A DNA stretch of 64,000 nt from DATAGZ01 sp036263455 (GCA_036263455.1 DATAGZ010000022.1:202532-266531); one strand, 5' to 3'; shown: positions 20,227-29,003, numbered from the stretch's first letter. Notes: generated by a model not told the origin, from the letters alone. Translations and numbers: made by a program.

Positions 20227-21300
20227 TTACAATTGTCGATTTTTCAAGCGAAACACGTAAGCAATGATCTCGGCAATCGCTTTATAGAATTCAGCGGGTA
20301 TTTCCGCGCCGATTTCGACGCGGGCATAGAGGCCGCGCGCCAGCGGGGGGTTTTCGATGATCGGAATGCGATGCTCTTCCGCGAGCGCGCGGATTTTCTG
20401 CGCGAGGTGATCGACCCCTTTGGCAATCAGTCTCGGCGCATTCATTTTATCGGCCTGGTAAGATAGCGCGACCGCGTAATGGCTCGGATTAACCAGAATG
20501 ACATCCGCGCCAGGAACGGCGTTCATCATGCGTCGGCGCGCCCGTTCTTGCCTGAGCTGGCGCAGGCGCGCCTTGATCAAGGGATTGCCTTCGGTCTCCT
20601 TGAGTTCTTCACGCAGCTCGTGGCGCGACAGGCGCAAGGTGCGCAGGTAATCGAAGCGTTGATAAAGATAATCCGTGACGGCGATCCCCGCGACCACCGC
20701 GCCCGAGGCCAAAACCATTTTTCCCATGAAGAAATGCAGCCGGGACAATAGCGCGAGCGGGGTCAGGAGCATCGCCTCATTGAGCCTGGCGCGGTCGATG
20801 GCAATCGCCCAGTAGGCTGCCCACCCCGCCAGACCAATTTTTCCGAGGCCCTTTCCGAACTCGACCAGGGAACGGCGCGAAAAGATCCGCCCCAGTCCGG
20901 CGAGCGGAGAGAGCCGGCTGAGATCGGGCGCGACATGCTTGCCGGACCAGAGAAAACCGAACTGCGCATATCCGGCGCCGATCGCGCCCAGAACTAGGAG
21001 GACCAAGGGAATCGCTGCGATGCGCAGCAGGCTGCGCAGGATGTTCCATCCTAACCGCTCGAGCGCACCGATATCGAGATGGAACCGATCGGCCTGCGCG
21101 AGAAATTGCGCGAGCATCCGGCCGAGCTCGCGCAACTCGTCCGGGACGAACATGAACACGATCAAGGCGAGCAGCGCCAGGATGACAAGGGAATTGACTT
21201 CGCGCGACTGCGCGACATTTCCCTCGCGGCGTGCGTCATCCAGCCGCTTTCCCGTCGGCTCTTCGGTTTTTTCGCTGTCGTCCTGGGATTCTTCGGCCAT
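20227..21300 (-). CDS. flhB: Flagellar export switch protein FlhB
   Basis: FlhB, 357 aa, an inner-membrane component of the flagellar type III export gate that changes substrate specificity by self-cleavage. The N-terminal EKTEEPTGKRLDDARREG is diagnostic and four membrane segments follow. The cleavage site reads VNPSHYAVAL: the normal NPTH is NPSH here. The ATG at 21300 overlaps the fliR stop by one base; a GTG directly before it is an alternative. It is transcribed with fliR, fliQ, fliE, flgC and flgB, with cckA next. Confidence 0.95.
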   Translation of the reverse strand: MAEESQDDSEKTEEPTGKRLDDARREGNVAQSREVNSLVILALLALIVFMFVPDELRELGRMLAQFLAQADRFHLDIGALERLGWNILRSLLRIAAIPLVLLVLGAIGAGYAQFGFLWSGKHVAPDLSRLSPLAGLGRIFSRRSLVEFGKGLGKIGLAGWAAYWAIAIDRARLNEAMLLTPLALLSRLHFFMGKMVLASGAVVAGIAVTDYLYQRFDYLRTLRLSRHELREELKETEGNPLIKARLRQLRQERARRRMMNAVPGADVILVNPSHYAVALSYQADKMNAPRLIAKGVDHLAQKIRALAEEHRIPIIENPPLARGLYARVEIGAEIPAEFYKAIAEIIAYVFRLKNRQL

Positions 21301-22055
21301 CACCAGAATCCGGCCAGGAACCGGCCATATGTGCCGAGGAAAATCCGAAAGAAAAAACCGACCGTCACGAGAAGCAGCGCCGTTCCTGCCAGCAATTGCA
21401 ACGGCACCGCGATGAAAAAGACCTGAAGCTGCGGCATGAGGCGGGACAGGATGCCCAAGGTCGCGAAAAACAGCGTCCCATAGAGCGCGAACGGCGCGGA
21501 GAGTTGCAGAGCGAGGCCCATCGCCTGCCGCAATACGCGCAGGAAGAGCTGCATCGCATCACTGTCCGGCCGGAACGTCCCGGTGGGGATAAGCGTGTAG
21601 CTGCCCACAAAAGCTTCCAGGAATTCACGGTCCAGCCCGGCGGCAAAAATCAGCGCCACGGCCGCGAGGCCAAGAAGGTTGGTCAGGGCCGCGCTCTGCT
21701 GGGCGGTAATCGGGTCGTTGACCAAGGCGTTGGAGAGACCCATCTGCGTCGCCATGAAGGAACCCACCATGTCCAGCGCGAGGAGATAAATCCTGGTCAG
21801 CGCGCCTAGGAACAATCCAGCCGTCAATTCCGCAATGATGAAACGGATCAGCATGCCATGCTCCGGTACCGCTCCTGCGGCGAGCACGAGCGGCTGGATG
21901 GAGATGCTGGCGATTAAGGCAAAGACCAGGCGCAAGCGGGCCGGTATGGTTGCCTCGCCCAGTCCAGGGGTCAGCATCAAGGCGGCGCCCAGGCGGCAGA
22001 AGACCAGCGCCACCGCGACAAGCGGGGCGAGCAGAAGCTCGTCAATCGGATTCAC
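21300..22055 (-). CDS. fliR: Flagellar biosynthetic protein FliR
   Basis: FliR, 251 aa, a multi-pass membrane protein of the FliP-FliQ-FliR export gate. Hydrophobic segments run along the whole length, and LGEATIPARLRLVFALIAS near the start is typical of the family. The start is a GTG at 22055 that forms a GTGA overlap with the fliQ stop, giving MNPIDELLLAPLVAVALVF; longer upstream reading frames lie inside fliQ. It is co-translated with fliQ and flhB. Confidence 0.93.
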   Translation of the reverse strand: MNPIDELLLAPLVAVALVFCRLGAALMLTPGLGEATIPARLRLVFALIASISIQPLVLAAGAVPEHGMLIRFIIAELTAGLFLGALTRIYLLALDMVGSFMATQMGLSNALVNDPITAQQSAALTNLLGLAAVALIFAAGLDREFLEAFVGSYTLIPTGTFRPDSDAMQLFLRVLRQAMGLALQLSAPFALYGTLFFATLGILSRLMPQLQVFFIAVPLQLLAGTALLLVTVGFFFRIFLGTYGRFLAGFW

Positions 22056-22318
22056 GGCACCGCGGCGATCCGGGCAAACAGGCCCGCGGTGAAATCGCGC
22101 AGCGTATGCAGCATGAAAGGCGCGAGGATGACCAGGGCCATGAAGACCAGAATCATCTTGGGGACGAAGGTCAAAGTAACTTCCTGGATTTGCGTCAGGG
22201 CTTGGGCGAAAGAGATGATCAGGCCTACCGCAAGCGACAGGATCAGGATAGGCGCGCCTACTTTCAGCATGACCCACAGGGCCTGACGCACGACATCGAT
22301 GACGGCCGCCTCGCTCAC
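22052..22318 (-). CDS. fliQ: Flagellar biosynthetic protein FliQ
   Basis: FliQ, 88 aa, a two-helix membrane protein of the export gate. The two hydrophobic hairpins (ALWVMLKVGAPILILSLAVG and PKMILVFMALVILAPFM) flank the conserved QALTQIQEVTLTFVPK. It begins at a GTG (22318) four bases after the fliE stop, which matches the usual length of about 89 residues. Its stop is coupled to fliR. Confidence 0.94.
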   Translation of the reverse strand: MSEAAVIDVVRQALWVMLKVGAPILILSLAVGLIISFAQALTQIQEVTLTFVPKMILVFMALVILAPFMLHTLRDFTAGLFARIAAVP

Positions 22319-22322
22319 CGGA

Positions 22323-22607
22323 TCAGATCGGCATGCGCAGGATGTCTTGGTAGGCGGAAATGACCTTGTCGCGCACGGCGACGATGCCTTGCAGAGTGAC
22401 ATCCGCGTTGGCGACAGCGTTGACGATCTGCGTCAAATCGGCCTTGCCTTCCACCGCTAACAGGCTCTGGCGGTCCGCCTCCCGCCCGATATCCAGGGCA
22501 TTCTTGAGCGTATCGGAGAATGTCTGGGAGAAGCTGTCTTGCCCGCCGACGGTACCTTCCGTGGAAGGTGTCGTGACCATGGCGCGCGGTAGGGCGGCTA
22601 TGTCCAT
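22323..22607 (-). CDS. fliE: Flagellar hook-basal body protein FliE
   Basis: FliE, 94 aa, the MS-ring/rod junction protein. The C-terminal half carries the recognisable FSDTLKNALDIGREAD and VNAVANADVTLQGIVAVRDK, ending VISAYQDILRMPI, the expected C-terminus. It is encoded between flgC (8 bases upstream) and fliQ, as in most proteobacteria. Confidence 0.93.
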   Translation of the reverse strand: MDIAALPRAMVTTPSTEGTVGGQDSFSQTFSDTLKNALDIGREADRQSLLAVEGKADLTQIVNAVANADVTLQGIVAVRDKVISAYQDILRMPI

Positions 22608-22615
22608 GCTTCCTC

Positions 22616-23023
22616 CTATTGCAGCAGGCTGAGGGTCCGCGCCACCATGGCGTGCGTGACTTCGATTACCTTGAGATTGGCGTCGTAGGAGCGTTGCGCT
22701 TCCCGCATATCGGTCATTTCGATCAATGTGTTGACGTTGGGCAGATGCACATAACCCTGGGAATCCGCATCCGGATGGCCGGGTTCGTATTTCAGCCGCA
22801 GCGGCGAGGTATCGGGGCGAACCCGGTCGACGGCGACTTTGCCCACGCCCGTTTCATGGTCCAGCACGTCCTTGAACGTCACGATCTGGCGCCGATAGGG
22901 TTGGCCGTTCGGGCCGATCGACACCGAATCCGCGTTGGCGATATTCTCGGCCACGACGCGGAGCCTTTCACCCTGTGCGCGCAGGCCAGCGGCGGCCACC
23001 GCCAATGTCTGGGCGAGATCCAT
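22616..23023 (-). CDS. flgC: Flagellar proximal rod protein FlgC
   Basis: FlgC, 135 aa, a proximal rod subunit. The N-terminal VVAENIANADS matches the rod-protein consensus, and the C-terminus MREAQRSYDANLKVIEVTHA matches the coiled-coil half that assembles with it. Its ATG at 23023 overlaps the flgB TGA by one base. It belongs to the flgB-flgC-fliE-fliQ-fliR-flhB operon. Confidence 0.95.
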   Translation of the reverse strand: MDLAQTLAVAAAGLRAQGERLRVVAENIANADSVSIGPNGQPYRRQIVTFKDVLDHETGVGKVAVDRVRPDTSPLRLKYEPGHPDADSQGYVHLPNVNTLIEMTDMREAQRSYDANLKVIEVTHAMVARTLSLLQ

Positions 23024-23415
23024 CAGCCACCCCGGCCGAAGGCGGTACGCATCATTTCGAGCTGCTTGCGGTAGATGCCGATCAGCAGATCATAACGCGA
23101 CTGCGTGGTGGAAAGCTTCGTCATCTGCTCCTCGAGGATAACCGAATTGCCCGATGGCGCGACCTCGTAGGTTTGATCCTTGCGCGAAGTGATCCCGCCA
23201 TCGGCGTGAATACCGCCCAGGTGTCCCGCCGCGGTGCGGGCGGGGTCAAGTACCCGGTCGAGCAGCGCGGAGAAATCGATTTCCTTCACGTCGCGCGCCG
23301 CATAGTGCGGCGTATCCGCATTGGCAATATTCTGGCTTAGGACATTCTCACGCGCGACCAGCCAGTTCAATCTCTGCCGCAACGCGGCGATCAGCGGGAT
23401 TTGATCCATATTCAT
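23023..23415 (-). CDS. flgB: Flagellar proximal rod protein FlgB
   Basis: FlgB, about 130 aa, the first gene of the rod/export operon. ALRQRLNWLVARENVLSQNI and ANADTPHYAARDVKEIDF are the family signature. Several start codons are possible (GTG 23424, ATG 23415, ATG 23409); the ATG at 23415 is chosen by length, and no strong ribosome-binding site decides it. The gene is divergent from fliO, and the shared upstream region contains a CtrA-like box. Confidence 0.93.
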   Translation of the reverse strand: MNMDQIPLIAALRQRLNWLVARENVLSQNIANADTPHYAARDVKEIDFSALLDRVLDPARTAAGHLGGIHADGGITSRKDQTYEVAPSGNSVILEEQMTKLSTTQSRYDLLIGIYRKQLEMMRTAFGRGG

Positions 23416-23462
23416 GCCAATCACTATGCGTGGCGATCATTGCGAAAAGTTTAACCCTAGCC

Positions 23463-23479
23463 TTTACGCGGCCTTAACC
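23463..23479. promoter_or_regulatory. CtrA-like box between flgB and fliO
   Basis: TTTA-N7-TTAACC lies in the flgB/fliO divergent region, one mismatch from the CtrA consensus TTAA-N7-TTAA(CC). A second TTAACC half-site begins at 23451. Either promoter could be controlled. Confidence 0.5.
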
Positions 23480-23500
23480 TTAGTGGGATCAGCATGAGCC

Positions 23501-23755
23501 ATGCCCGATTTTCTAAGCGCCGCCCTGCATGCGGGCGCCGTGCTGGTTCTGGTTCTCGGTCTCGTCCTGCTTCTCGCCTATGGCATGCGGCGCGCCAAAC
23601 TAGGCACGTCCTCTTCCCGTGGCGATTTCGCCATCCTCGCGCGCCACCGCATCGATGCGCAGCAAGCAGTCGTCAAGATCCGGATCGATGGCGAGACCTT
23701 CACCCTACTCACCGGAAACCAAACATGCATCATCCTTCATCGCGAAAGAAACTGA
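23501..23755 (+). CDS. fliO: FliO-like flagellar biosynthesis protein
   Basis: 84-aa protein with one N-terminal membrane segment (about residues 8-28) followed by a small domain (GDFAILARHRIDAQQAVVKI) and the FliO-like tail FTLLTGNQTCIILHR. FliO assists FliP assembly, and the gene overlaps the start of fliP by 31 bases, the usual order. It is short and poorly conserved, so the call leans on context. Confidence 0.8.
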   Translation: MPDFLSAALHAGAVLVLVLGLVLLLAYGMRRAKLGTSSSRGDFAILARHRIDAQQAVVKIRIDGETFTLLTGNQTCIILHRERN

Positions 23756-24483
23756 TACGCCTGCTACTCATGGCGGGGACGACGGTCGTGACGCCTGCCA
23801 TCGCCCACGCCCAGAATGCGAGCATCGATCTGCACGATCTGCAGCAGGCTGGGCTGACCGGTCACCTTATCCAAATCATCCTGCTCATTACGGTTCTGTC
23901 GCTCGCGCCCGGAATATTGGTCACCGTGACCTCCTTCACGCGCATCATCGTGGTCATGTCCCTCTTGCGCTCCGCGTTGGGCGGACAGCAGACCCCGCCC
24001 AATGTCGTGCTCATCTCCCTTTCGCTCTTCCTCTCCTTTTATGTGATGGCTCCTGTCATGCAGCATTCCTATGACGAGGGGGTGGCCCCGCTGCTCGCGC
24101 AACGCATTACCGAAGAGCAGGCCATCGTGCGCATCGGCCAACCCTTTCACGATTTCATGCGCCGTCAGGCGAGCGAACGGGACATCGCCCTGTTCATGGA
24201 TCTAGCCAAGATCGACAAGGTGGCCGGGCCTGAGGCTTTGCCCTATCGCGTGCTTATCCCCGCTTTCATGGTGGGTGAACTCCGGCGCGCTTTCGAGATG
24301 GGCTTCTTGATCTTCCTGCCCTTTGTGATCATCGATATGGTGGTGGCGTCGGTCCTCATGTCGATGGGTATGATGTTCCTGCCACCGGTCATGATCGCGC
24401 TTCCCTTCAAGCTCATTTTCTTCGTGCTGGTCGACGGCTGGTACCTCGTCGCGGGCTCGCTCGTCAGGTCATTCGGGAGCTAA
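23725..24483 (+). CDS. fliP: Flagellar biosynthetic protein FliP
   Basis: FliP, 252 aa, the main subunit of the export-gate pore. A cleavable signal peptide (to about residue 27, PAIAHA) precedes the conserved LAPGILVTVTSFTRIIVVMS, PPNVVLISLSLFLSFYVM, YRVLIPAFMVGELRRAF and SMGMMFLPPVMIALPFKL. The ATG at 23725 lies inside the end of fliO; the upstream in-frame codons overlap fliO and are not FliP-like. Confidence 0.95.
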   Translation: MHHPSSRKKLIRLLLMAGTTVVTPAIAHAQNASIDLHDLQQAGLTGHLIQIILLITVLSLAPGILVTVTSFTRIIVVMSLLRSALGGQQTPPNVVLISLSLFLSFYVMAPVMQHSYDEGVAPLLAQRITEEQAIVRIGQPFHDFMRRQASERDIALFMDLAKIDKVAGPEALPYRVLIPAFMVGELRRAFEMGFLIFLPFVIIDMVVASVLMSMGMMFLPPVMIALPFKLIFFVLVDGWYLVAGSLVRSFGS

Positions 24484-24488
24484 GGAGA

Positions 24489-26267
24489 TCATGGCGCCAG
24501 GGCCAGTTCCTTGTGCAACGCGACAAAGTCGAGAAGCTCCTGCGCGCTGCGCATCTTGGCCGCGATACCTATTTCCGAAGCGGGCGAGGTAAACAGCACG
24601 AAGGCCTTGCCATAGCTATCGGCCAGGAAATCGGCCGTGTATTTTTTTCGCAATGCCGCCAGCCCGTCACTATCCCCTGCCAGATTGAGCGCGATGGCAT
24701 CGCGCAGCAGGAGGAGACGGAACGATTTATCGGAAGTTCTTCGCTGTTCATCCCGTGCAATCATGCCGGCTAGAATGGCCGTAGCATCCGACCAGGACCG
24801 CATGCGCCATGCAGCCGCCACCCTAATCTCATCGGCGGCCGGGGAATGATCCGAGACAAGGGCACGTACTGCTTCGGCAGGCTGCCCGCCTTCGATATAA
24901 GCCTGCGCGGCCAGCCGCGAGCGCGCCGCCTGAAGATCGGCGTTGAGATCGGCCACGTTCGTCTCGGCCAGAGCGGCCAAGGCGGCGGGCCAGTGGTGCT
25001 GCCTCAGGCGTATCGTGGCAATTTTGGCCCCGAGACGGCCACGAGCGGAACCCGCGCTCGTGTCGGCCAGGGCATTCTTGAGGATGTCCTCGGCATCATC
25101 GAGCAGGTCCGCCCGAACAAGCATATCCGCGAGCTGGTCGGCGATATCCGGATCGTCCGCAGGAAGCAGGTCCCGGTTATCTTGATAAAGCGCCAGAAGC
25201 GCCACCGGGCCAGCGGCGGATTTTTGGGGTGCGGCAATGAGGCCGCGCAGCGCTCCGCTCATCATCTCGGCGAGGCGGACCTGATCGGCCTCGTGGGGAA
25301 AGCGTTTCACGGCGGCGCGGCCCGCCGCAATACCTTCCTTGATGCGATCGCTGGAAAAGCACAGGCTGGCTAGCCGGACCAGCAGCCGATATTCGAGTTG
25401 GTCGCCATGCCATTGCATCGCGAGCATCTCGAGGCGGTCGATGGCTTCTCCAGCCGATATGCGGTGCGACGTGAGCTTGTCCTCGATAAGATCGAAGCGC
25501 ACACGGGTCCGGAGTTCAGGATCCAGCGTCTCGCCGAGCGACGCCCGCAAGGTTTCCGCCTTGGCATGATCGCTCTTCTGCTCTGCCCGTTGCGCATCGA
25601 GATAGGTAACCCAATCGCGCAGCAGGGAATTGCTGGTCGGGCGCGCGACATCGATAAAATCCTTGGCGGAATCCGGGTCGTGAACGGCGAGGAAGGCTTG
25701 TGCCACTTGAATGGCGATCTTTTCCCGCCACGGCGAGGGATAATCCGCAATGACCGGCAGGGCGCCCGACAAATAGCGAACGGCTGTCTTTGCCTGTTCG
25801 CGCCGGGCGGCAGCCAGACCATGCAGGAGGCGTATTTCCAGAATGTTTTGCAAAGGCGGCAAGGCCAGCAGGGCCTCCGCCTGCGCGGTATCATTCGCGA
25901 AGAACGCGGCCGCGGCTCGCAGTGAAAGTACATCTCGTGCCTTCTCCGCTCCGCCGCCATGCATCTGTTTCAAGGCACCCATGGACTCGGCAGCAAGGCC
26001 CTGGGCGAAATAGAAGCGTGCCAGCCCAAGCCAGGATATGTCCTGGCTTGCGGGCGGCGCATGAGTCACCTCGGCGAGCAGCTTCCGCCGCGTTCCGCTG
26101 AAATCGCCTTGGCCGCGCCAGGCGGGCAGATCGAAGGCTGACTCCATGACCGCTTCGGGCGGCGTGGTGAGCATTTTGCTCAGCAAGGGCAAGCCGGGGT
26201 CTGCCGCGCTGGCGACAGAAGGGTAGACCAGAAAAAGAAGCTTAATCGAGTTCCGAAAAAAGCGCAT
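24489..26267 (-). CDS. Exported TPR-like protein of the motility locus
   Basis: 592-aa protein of unknown function. The ATG at 26267 gives MRFFRNSIKLLFLVYPSVAS, a Sec signal ending in ASAA. The rest is almost entirely alpha-helical with alternating small/large residue patterns (LGLARFYFAQGLAAESMGAL, ADLLDDAEDILKNALAD, HHWPAALAALAET), which reads as a chain of degenerate tetratricopeptide-like repeats. It overlaps the end of cheZ by 26 bases, so it is co-expressed with chemotaxis and flagellar genes and may act in the periplasm on motor, rod or envelope assembly. No enzyme motif is seen. Confidence 0.7.
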   Translation of the reverse strand: MRFFRNSIKLLFLVYPSVASAADPGLPLLSKMLTTPPEAVMESAFDLPAWRGQGDFSGTRRKLLAEVTHAPPASQDISWLGLARFYFAQGLAAESMGALKQMHGGGAEKARDVLSLRAAAAFFANDTAQAEALLALPPLQNILEIRLLHGLAAARREQAKTAVRYLSGALPVIADYPSPWREKIAIQVAQAFLAVHDPDSAKDFIDVARPTSNSLLRDWVTYLDAQRAEQKSDHAKAETLRASLGETLDPELRTRVRFDLIEDKLTSHRISAGEAIDRLEMLAMQWHGDQLEYRLLVRLASLCFSSDRIKEGIAAGRAAVKRFPHEADQVRLAEMMSGALRGLIAAPQKSAAGPVALLALYQDNRDLLPADDPDIADQLADMLVRADLLDDAEDILKNALADTSAGSARGRLGAKIATIRLRQHHWPAALAALAETNVADLNADLQAARSRLAAQAYIEGGQPAEAVRALVSDHSPAADEIRVAAAWRMRSWSDATAILAGMIARDEQRRTSDKSFRLLLLRDAIALNLAGDSDGLAALRKKYTADFLADSYGKAFVLFTSPASEIGIAAKMRSAQELLDFVALHKELALAP

Positions 26268-26904
26268 CAATATGAGCCTGATTATGCGCATCGTCGGGAA
26301 GTTGTGGACCATTGAGAAGCGCCTGCTCCGACGATTGGGTTTGGTCCGCCGTTGGTATTTCGGGTTCCGGCGCCACCATAACTCCCTGCCCGGCATGTTG
26401 TGGACTGAGCGCGCTGATCAGGTTTTCGACCTTGGCCTCGATATGTTTGAGCGCCTTGACCACCTTGGTGATGCGCTGGCCGGTAATGTCCTGGAAATTG
26501 CACGCCTCATAGACCTTGGTCACCGCATCGGTAATCCGTTGCGCGGTCTCCTGCGGCAATTCCTGCGCCACGCTCTCCACGGCCTCCATGGCATTCAGGA
26601 TGTCATTAGTCGCCTGTTCGGTGGCGCCGACAATGGCATCGAGTTCATCGGTCGCGGTGGGAAGATGATGGGCGGTGATTTCATCGGGCCGGAGATTGGC
26701 GATTTCCTGGCGTGCCGCCAAAATAAATTTATAGAGCGTTTCCAGCTCCGCATACACTTTGAGATTGCCTGCACCCAGATCGCCCTCGAGGCTTCGCATC
26801 GCCTCGGCCACGATCTGCTGCATCTCGGCCTGGCGATCCAGCGCGCCCTTGGTGGTGAGCGCCGCGAGACGCTCCTGCAATTCGCGGGGTATGGCGCGGC
26901 CCAT
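26242..26904 (-). CDS. cheZ: Chemotaxis phosphatase CheZ
   Basis: CheZ, 220 aa, which speeds dephosphorylation of CheY-P. The catalytic segment ACNFQDITGQRITKV places Asp139 and Gln143 at the positions of the acidic and amide residues of enterobacterial CheZ. A long helical hairpin surrounds it, and the C-terminus IDALFSELD resembles the CheY-binding tail. It lies 9 bases downstream of cheY, a natural pair. Confidence 0.9.
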   Translation of the reverse strand: MGRAIPRELQERLAALTTKGALDRQAEMQQIVAEAMRSLEGDLGAGNLKVYAELETLYKFILAARQEIANLRPDEITAHHLPTATDELDAIVGATEQATNDILNAMEAVESVAQELPQETAQRITDAVTKVYEACNFQDITGQRITKVVKALKHIEAKVENLISALSPQHAGQGVMVAPEPEIPTADQTQSSEQALLNGPQLPDDAHNQAHIDALFSELD

Positions 26905-26913
26905 CGTGTTCCC

Positions 26914-27300
26914 TCAGAACTGACCGAGGACGGCTTGCAGCTTCGTCCGCAAGGTCTCGGCATTGAATGGCTTGACGATATACCCGCTCACGCCGGCTTC
27001 CTTGGCCGCCACGACGTTCTCCGTCTTCGATTCTGCGGTGATCATGATGAACGGCATCGATTTGAGACGGGCGTCGGTCCGAACCTCTTTCAAGAGTTGA
27101 AGGCCGGTGATCGGTTCCATATTCCAATCCGAGATGACCAGGCCATAATTGCGCTCGCGCAGCATCTGCAAGGCCTGACTTCCATCGGTCGCTTCGTCGA
27201 CATGGTCGAAACCGAGTTGCTTGAGCAGATTGCGAATAATACGCAGCATGGTGCGGTAATCATCCACGATCAAAATATTGAGATCCATATTGACGGCCAT
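26914..27300 (-). CDS. cheY: Chemotaxis response regulator CheY
   Basis: Single-domain response regulator, 128 aa. The phosphoacceptor is Asp58 in GLVISDWNM, with the acidic pair in LIVDDYRTM, Thr in MITAES and Lys in IVKPF. Adjacent cheZ and the fliM operon indicate it is the motor-binding CheY. A second in-frame ATG four codons in (27288) is an alternative start. A perfect TTAA-N7-TTAA box lies 37-51 bases upstream of the start. Confidence 0.93.
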   Translation of the reverse strand: MAVNMDLNILIVDDYRTMLRIIRNLLKQLGFDHVDEATDGSQALQMLRERNYGLVISDWNMEPITGLQLLKEVRTDARLKSMPFIMITAESKTENVVAAKEAGVSGYIVKPFNAETLRTKLQAVLGQF

Positions 27301-27336
27301 GATGCCTCTTTCCTCATTAGATGTAGTCCGCGCAGG

Positions 27337-27351
27337 TTAAACTGCGGTTAA
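27337..27351. promoter_or_regulatory. Perfect CtrA box upstream of cheY
   Basis: TTAA-N7-TTAA is present exactly; read toward cheY it is TTAACCGCAGTTTAACC, which fits the full CtrA consensus TTAA-N7-TTAACC. It lies in the 67-base gap between motE and cheY, 37-51 bases upstream of the cheY ATG, a plausible place for an internal CtrA-controlled promoter. Confidence 0.65.
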
Positions 27352-27367
27352 GTGGTTTCGTCGGTCA

Positions 27368-27952
27368 TTAGGGAGCGATCGGCAGCTTCCGCCGGTCGGC
27401 GAGCTCGACGGTAATCTCCTTGGCGCGGGCGGGAGATACCAGGCCGAGAATAGGCGCCGCCTTACGCTCGCTCATTCGGCTGATCACATCGAGAAGGACA
27501 TCCATGTCGAGCTCCTCGAAAATATGCGCCGCGTCCTTGGGCTTCATGGTTTCATAAAGCGCGACGAGACTACGTATCTGCTTCTCCTGCTCTTCATCAT
27601 GCTGTTTGAGGGCGCTGTCGATTTGCGCCTTGAGCATTTTGAGCTCGCCGCTCTTCTGCTCCAGCCTCTTCTCAGAGGCGGCGATCATCGTTTCGCGCTG
27701 ATTGAGCTCCTGGCTCCGCTGCTCCAGCTCGATGCGGCGCTGATTGAGTTTCTGGAGAATAGCGAGCTCGCTATCGGTCAAGGAAAGAGGATCGAATTTT
27801 GCCGGCGGTGTTGCTTGCGGCGCCTGCTGCGATGATTGCGGCGGCGTGGCGGAAGTGGAGAGTGCCGCACTGGCTGGCGGCGGCGGCTGGGCCGCATTCT
27901 GCGCGAAGGCCGGGAGCGCCGCTGCGACCAGCAGCACGGCGAGCCTCTTCAT
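27368..27952 (-). CDS. motE: MotE-like flagellar motor chaperone
   Basis: 194-aa exported protein. A signal peptide ends near residue 18 (LPAFAQ), a Pro/Ala/Gln-rich linker spans to about 50, a coiled coil covers roughly 60-115, and the C-terminal domain (YETMKPKDAAHIFEELDM, ISRMSERKAAPILGLVSP) is the MgtE-N-like fold of MotE. MotE proteins guide MotC and the stator in alphaproteobacteria. The ATG at 27952 forms an ATGA overlap with the fliM stop. Confidence 0.85.
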   Translation of the reverse strand: MKRLAVLLVAAALPAFAQNAAQPPPPASAALSTSATPPQSSQQAPQATPPAKFDPLSLTDSELAILQKLNQRRIELEQRSQELNQRETMIAASEKRLEQKSGELKMLKAQIDSALKQHDEEQEKQIRSLVALYETMKPKDAAHIFEELDMDVLLDVISRMSERKAAPILGLVSPARAKEITVELADRRKLPIAP

Positions 27953-28995
27953 TTCATGATCCGTTCGGCTACCTTGACGGCGATATGGCCGCGGGCGCGG
28001 CCCATCTGGCCGCGAAACATGCGAACATCGCCGCAGCGGATTTCGATGCTGGATTGCGGTGTCGACGTCAACGGAATATGCGTTCCCGGCTTCCAGCGCA
28101 GGACATCGCCTAGCGTCATGGTGAATTCTTCCAGTACGGCATCGAGCACCAGTTCGGTCTGCCACAACTCTGCGGAAAGGTGGGCTTCCCAAATCGAATC
28201 GCGGCCGAATTTCTCGCCCATGAACATCTGCAGAAGCAGTTCACGGACCGGCTCGAGCGTTGCATAAGGAATGAGCAGTTCGAGCTTGCCGCCGCGGTCT
28301 TCCATGTCGATGCGCAGTCGCGCCAGGATGGCCGCGTTGGCGGGGCGCGCGATCGTGGCGAAACGCGGATTGGTCTCCAGCCGGTCGAAGCGAAAATGGA
28401 CACGGGAGAGCGGCTCGAACGTCACGCTGAGATCGGCCAGGACGATGGTAATGAGACGTTCGACCAAATTTCGCTCGATGGTCGTATAGGGCCTCCCCTC
28501 GATCCGCATCGCCGCCGTGCCGCGTCGTCCGCCGAGCAGCACGTCGACAATCGAATAGGTTAGCGAGGAATCGACCATGAGCAGGCCGTAATTGTCCCAC
28601 TCTTCCGCCTTGAACACGCCGAGCATGGCCGGAAGCGGGATGGAATTCAGATAATCGCCGAAGCGGATCGCCGTGATATTGTCGAGCGCCACCTCGACAT
28701 TATCCGAGGTGAAGTTCCGAAGCGATGTCGAAAGCATGCGTACCAGGCGATCGAAGACGATTTCGAGCATCGGCAGGCGTTCATAGGAAACCAGGGCGGA
28801 ATTGATGATCGCCTGGATACCCGAATCCACCCTGCTCTGTCCCCCGACCGAGGCGTCGACCCCTAGTAGCGAATCGATCTCTGACTGGTCGAGGGCGCGG
28901 TTGCTCGGAGGACGGATGGTGTTATCGCCCTCGCCCGCGAGCGCCTCTTCCCATTGCCGTGCCTGTTCCTCTTCGGACAATTCCTCGGGGCTCAT
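27949..28995 (-). CDS. fliM: Flagellar motor switch protein FliM
   Basis: FliM, 348 aa, the C-ring protein that receives CheY-P. The N-terminal LSEEEQARQWEEAL region and LDQSEIDSLLG precede a CheC-like middle domain. MLEIVFDRLVRMLSTSLRNF and GDYLNSIPLPAMLGVFKAEE are typical, and the C-terminal domain (HIPLTSTPQSSIEIRCGDVR) is SpoA-like. It sits between fliL and motE in one operon. FliN and FliG are not in the window. Confidence 0.95.
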   Translation of the reverse strand: MSPEELSEEEQARQWEEALAGEGDNTIRPPSNRALDQSEIDSLLGVDASVGGQSRVDSGIQAIINSALVSYERLPMLEIVFDRLVRMLSTSLRNFTSDNVEVALDNITAIRFGDYLNSIPLPAMLGVFKAEEWDNYGLLMVDSSLTYSIVDVLLGGRRGTAAMRIEGRPYTTIERNLVERLITIVLADLSVTFEPLSRVHFRFDRLETNPRFATIARPANAAILARLRIDMEDRGGKLELLIPYATLEPVRELLLQMFMGEKFGRDSIWEAHLSAELWQTELVLDAVLEEFTMTLGDVLRWKPGTHIPLTSTPQSSIEIRCGDVRMFRGQMGRARGHIAVKVAERIMK

Positions 28996-29003
28996 GCCAT
29001 GAC

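Noticed and set aside
23486..23499. GG-N10-GC upstream of fliO as a sigma-54 promoter
   Set aside because: Beyond the two dinucleotides almost no consensus base matches, and such pairs are frequent by chance.
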